Shown here: positions 61,406 to 64,000 of the stretch, in pieces | Layout of the letters: every line of letters starts with the position of its first letter | How positions within the stretch are numbered: the stretch's first letter is position 1 | Assembly: GCA_965214335.1 (NCBI GenBank) | Contig: CBDCBO010000003.1 | Location: forward strand, 124,001 to 188,000 | Direction of reading: 5' to 3' | Source: Velthaea sp965214335 | GTDB lineage: Bacteria > Vulcanimicrobiota > Vulcanimicrobiia > Vulcanimicrobiales > Vulcanimicrobiaceae | Length of the DNA: 64,000 nucleotides | Made by a program: the position numbers and the translations under genes | The notes under the pieces: generated by a model | The model's input: the letters and a program-made list of their open reading frames with translations, nothing else | The model's database searches: none | Told to the model about the DNA's origin: nothing

Positions 61406-64000
61406 CTACCCCGGAAGTATGGCGGCGCTGAAGCGCGACGCGGCATATTCCTGTAACGAGCGCGGCGGGCCGGATTCCGACTCGAACGCCGTCACGAGCG
61501 CCAGCGCCGTGTCCAAACTCGTTAGACAGGCAATCGACGCTTCGACGGCGGCGCGCCGAATGCGGTAATTATCGGCGATACCGCGAGCGCCCGTTGCATT
61601 GTTGATCACCAAATCCACGTCGCGCCGCGTGATGACGTCGAGCACGTGCGGCGATCCGTCACTAATTTTGTTGACGTACTGAGCCGCAATGCCTGCGGCG
61701 GTCAGCCACGCATGGGTCCCGGGCGTGGCGACGAGCACATTGCCCAGTGCAATGAGTCGGCGCATCAATGGCTCGGCGTCAGATTTCTCAGCATCGGAGA
61801 TCGATACGAGCACCCGGCCGCCGTCGCGCGGTAACCGCACGCCGGCGGCGATGAAACCTTTGCGCAACGCTCCGGCGTAGGAGGCGTCGATACCGAGCAC
61901 TTCACCCGTCGACTTCATTTCCGGGCCAAGAATCGTTTCGACGCCGCGCATCTTGGCAAACGAAAACACCGGTACTTTGACGACGGTGAAGTCGGGCCGT
62001 GGCAAGAGCCCTCGACCGTACGGCATGTCGCGCAATCGTTCGCCTAGCGCGATCCGCGTCGCGGCCGCGACGATGTTCACCCCGGTCGCTTTCGAGATGA
62101 TCGGCACGGTTCGACTGGCGCGCGGATTCGCTTCGATGATAAATAACTCGCCGTCGAACACCACGAACTGAATGTTGATCAGACCGCGAATGCCGAGTTC
62201 GCGCGCGATCGCCAGCGTTACGGCGACGATGCGGCTCTCCATCGCGGGCGCCACGGTCTGCGTCGGATACACGCTGATCGAATCGCCCGAATGAATTCCG
62301 GCGCGTTCGACATGCTCGAAGATGCCGGGGATGAGAATGTCTTCGCCGTCAAAAACAGCGTCGACCTCGACTTCTAAGCCGCGCAGATACTTGTCGACCA
62401 GCAGCGGCTCGCCGGGCGTGGGCGGTGGCGCCGAACCAATATACGAAGCGAGCTGGCCTTCGTTGTACACGATCTCCATGCCGCGCCCGCCGAGCACATA
62501 CGAGGGCCGTACGAGTACCGGAAAACCCAACTCGCGCGCGATGACCCGCGCTTCGCGAAACGTGCGAGCGGCGCGGCCCTGCGGGCGCGCCACCCCTAAG
62601 CGCGTGAGCGCCGCATCGAATTTCTCGCGGTCCTCGGCCATGTCGAGCGACGTGCGATCGCTACCGATGATGCGCACGCCGCGCCGCGCCAGTTCGGCGG
62701 CGAGATTGATCGCCGTTTGGCCGCCGAAGGCAAGCATGACGCCGCGCGCACCCGTCGCCCGATACGCAGCTTCGACTTCGTCGGCGCCCGGCGGCTCGAA
62801 GATCAGAATATCCGAGATGTCGAAATCGGTTGAAACGGTCTCGGGATTATTATTGATTACCACCGGTGAACGGCCGGCTTCGCGGAGCGCCCAGGCCGCG
62901 TGCACGCACGAATAATCGAACTCGATGCCCTGACCGATCCGGATCGGGCCGCTGCCGACCACGACGACGGCTTCATGCGGCGGCGCGCGCATTTCATCCG
63001 CTTCGCCGCGTGACAGATAATAATACGGCGATTGCGCGGGAAATTCAGCGGCGGCCGTATCGACCATCCGAAACTGGCCGGTATTGGGGCCGCCGAAGTC
63101 GACGTCGGTTCCGCACAGTCCGCCGATGCCGCGCAAACTATAGCCGGCTTCAATGGCCGTCCGCACGAGTTCGAGCGACGGAGGTGCGCCGCGGGCGGCG
63201 CGCAGGCGCTCTTCGAGCAGCACGAGTTCGGCCAATTCCCAGAGCCAAAACCGGTCGATGGTGGAAAGTGCGTGCACGTCGTCGACGGAGCGGCCGCGAC
63301 GTAAGAGTTCGGCGACGGCGAAGAGCCGCTCGTGGGTCGGCGTCGTTAAAATCCGTTCGAGTTCGTCGCTGCTCCACTCACTGAACGTGCCGCCGGTGAG
63401 TGTCTCAAATTTGAGATCGAGGCCGCGCACAGCCTTCATGAACGCCGCCTTGAACGTGCGCCCGATGCCCATGGCTTCGCCGGTCGACTTCATCTGCGTT
63501 CCCAAACGCGTGTCGGCCAGCGGAAATTTGTCGAACGGCCAGCGAGGGAATTTGACCACGCAATAGTCGAGTGTCGGCTCGTAGGCGGCCGTCGTGACGC
63601 CGGTGACCGGATTGCCGATCCGGTCGAGTGTTTGGCCCAGTGCGATCTTCGTTGATATCTTCGCAATCGGATAACCGGTCGCTTTTGAGGCCAACGCCGA
63701 GCTGCGCGATACGCGCGGATTGACTTCGATGATTTGATATTCGTTGCGGTCCGGGTGTAGTGCGAACTGAATATTGCAGCCGCCTTGTACCTTTAGCGCG
63801 CGGATAACGTTGATACTCGCGGTGCGCAACATCTGATAATCGAGGTCGGACAGCGTTTGCGATGGCGCGACGACGACCGAGTCGCCGGTGTGGACGCCGA
63901 CCGGATCGATGTTCTCCATATTGCAGACGATGATGCAATTATTTGCACTGTCGCGCAAAACTTCGTACTCGATTTCTTTCCAACCCAAGAGCGACGTTTC
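61406..64000 (-). CDS. carB: Carbamoyl-phosphate synthase large chain, N-terminus outside the window
   Basis: CarB makes carbamoyl phosphate for pyrimidine and arginine synthesis. About 864 residues are visible and some 210 N-terminal residues are missing beyond the right edge. The first ATP-grasp end (MGWKEIEYEVLRDSANNCIIVCNMEN, IIEVNPRVSRSSALASKATGYPIA), the oligomerisation region, the second ATP-grasp domain (VVVGSGPIRIGQGIEFDYSCVHA; NPETVSTDFD; FIIEANPRASRTVPIISKATG), and the C-terminal MGS-like regulatory domain (VLVSISDAEKSDAEPLM; VDLVINNATG) are all present in one frame. It converges on the hybrid kinase with an 11-base gap. Confidence 0.97.
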   Translation of the reverse strand, partial: ETSLLGWKEIEYEVLRDSANNCIIVCNMENIDPVGVHTGDSVVVAPSQTLSDLDYQMLRTASINVIRALKVQGGCNIQFALHPDRNEYQIIEVNPRVSRSSALASKATGYPIAKISTKIALGQTLDRIGNPVTGVTTAAYEPTLDYCVVKFPRWPFDKFPLADTRLGTQMKSTGEAMGIGRTFKAAFMKAVRGLDLKFETLTGGTFSEWSSDELERILTTPTHERLFAVAELLRRGRSVDDVHALSTIDRFWLWELAELVLLEERLRAARGAPPSLELVRTAIEAGYSLRGIGGLCGTDVDFGGPNTGQFRMVDTAAAEFPAQSPYYYLSRGEADEMRAPPHEAVVVVGSGPIRIGQGIEFDYSCVHAAWALREAGRSPVVINNNPETVSTDFDISDILIFEPPGADEVEAAYRATGARGVMLAFGGQTAINLAAELARRGVRIIGSDRTSLDMAEDREKFDAALTRLGVARPQGRAARTFREARVIARELGFPVLVRPSYVLGGRGMEIVYNEGQLASYIGSAPPPTPGEPLLVDKYLRGLEVEVDAVFDGEDILIPGIFEHVERAGIHSGDSISVYPTQTVAPAMESRIVAVTLAIARELGIRGLINIQFVVFDGELFIIEANPRASRTVPIISKATGVNIVAAATRIALGERLRDMPYGRGLLPRPDFTVVKVPVFSFAKMRGVETILGPEMKSTGEVLGIDASYAGALRKGFIAAGVRLPRDGGRVLVSISDAEKSDAEPLMRRLIALGNVLVATPGTHAWLTAAGIAAQYVNKISDGSPHVLDVITRRDVDLVINNATGARGIADNYRIRRAAVEASIACLTSLDTALALVTAFESESGPPRSLQEYAASRFSAAILPG

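Overview
The window comes from a GC-rich bacterial chromosome with two membranes. It carries an MlaE/MlaF/MlaD lipid transporter whose MlaD has an apparent outer-membrane strand domain. It also carries a PASTA-repeat Ser/Thr kinase, a SpoIID/LytB protein and a tightly packed ruvCAB operon. This mix (diderm envelope genes plus signalling genes typical of Gram-positive and Terrabacteria lineages) suggests a diderm Terrabacteria member, perhaps Candidatus Eremiobacterota (WPS-2). That placement is inference; there is no rRNA or other phylogenetic marker RNA in the window. No tRNA, rRNA, CRISPR array, prophage or intact insertion sequence was recognised.

Left part (1-31,500), accessory metabolism and regulation: an aldo/keto reductase, a DUF3140 protein, a broken SDR gene, then a LysR regulator, a 26-27 bp repeat array, a ModA-like binding protein without signal peptide, a muconolactone-isomerase-like protein and a three-subunit molybdenum aldehyde oxidoreductase (PaoABC type). 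A MarR regulator faces an operon of a small helical protein, a DHA2 drug exporter and another small protein. Next come a sugar-related block (Gfo/Idh/MocA oxidoreductase, GH15 glucoamylase/trehalase-like enzyme) and an operon with 4-nt overlaps: a membrane SpoIIE-type phosphatase/ATPase, a fusion of alpha/beta hydrolase with a gluconate-dehydrogenase-subunit-3-like domain, and a GMC flavoprotein. A TetR regulator, an NTF2-like lipoprotein, two tandem secreted beta-propellers, a SUV3-like helicase and a TspO-like membrane protein follow.

Middle part (31,600-46,200), core genes: panC and panB back to back, a zinc alcohol dehydrogenase, a YCF48-like propeller and panE. Then a long minus-strand run in the order gmk, rpoZ, glmS, rph, a coiled-coil protein, mlaE, mlaF, mlaD, rhomboid, with an NFACT/RqcH gene diverging from gmk.

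Right part (46,250-64,000): a decayed or mis-sequenced phosphorelay (histidine kinase, response regulator, Hpt protein), a YcxB-like protein, then a minus-strand cell-wall and recombination operon in the order Cys-rich protein, PBP2-type transpeptidase, PASTA kinase, ruvC, ruvA, ruvB, spoIID, queA. A divergent hybrid histidine kinase has a membrane sensor that matches plant and cyanobacterial ethylene receptors at the copper/ethylene-binding residues. The window ends inside carB.

Two sequence-quality themes run through the window. Several genes (SDR, panB, rhomboid, the phosphorelay genes) contain single-base indels, some in homopolymers, and one contains an in-frame amber codon. Also gmk and the PBP gene can only be complete if translation starts at ATC and CTG respectively.
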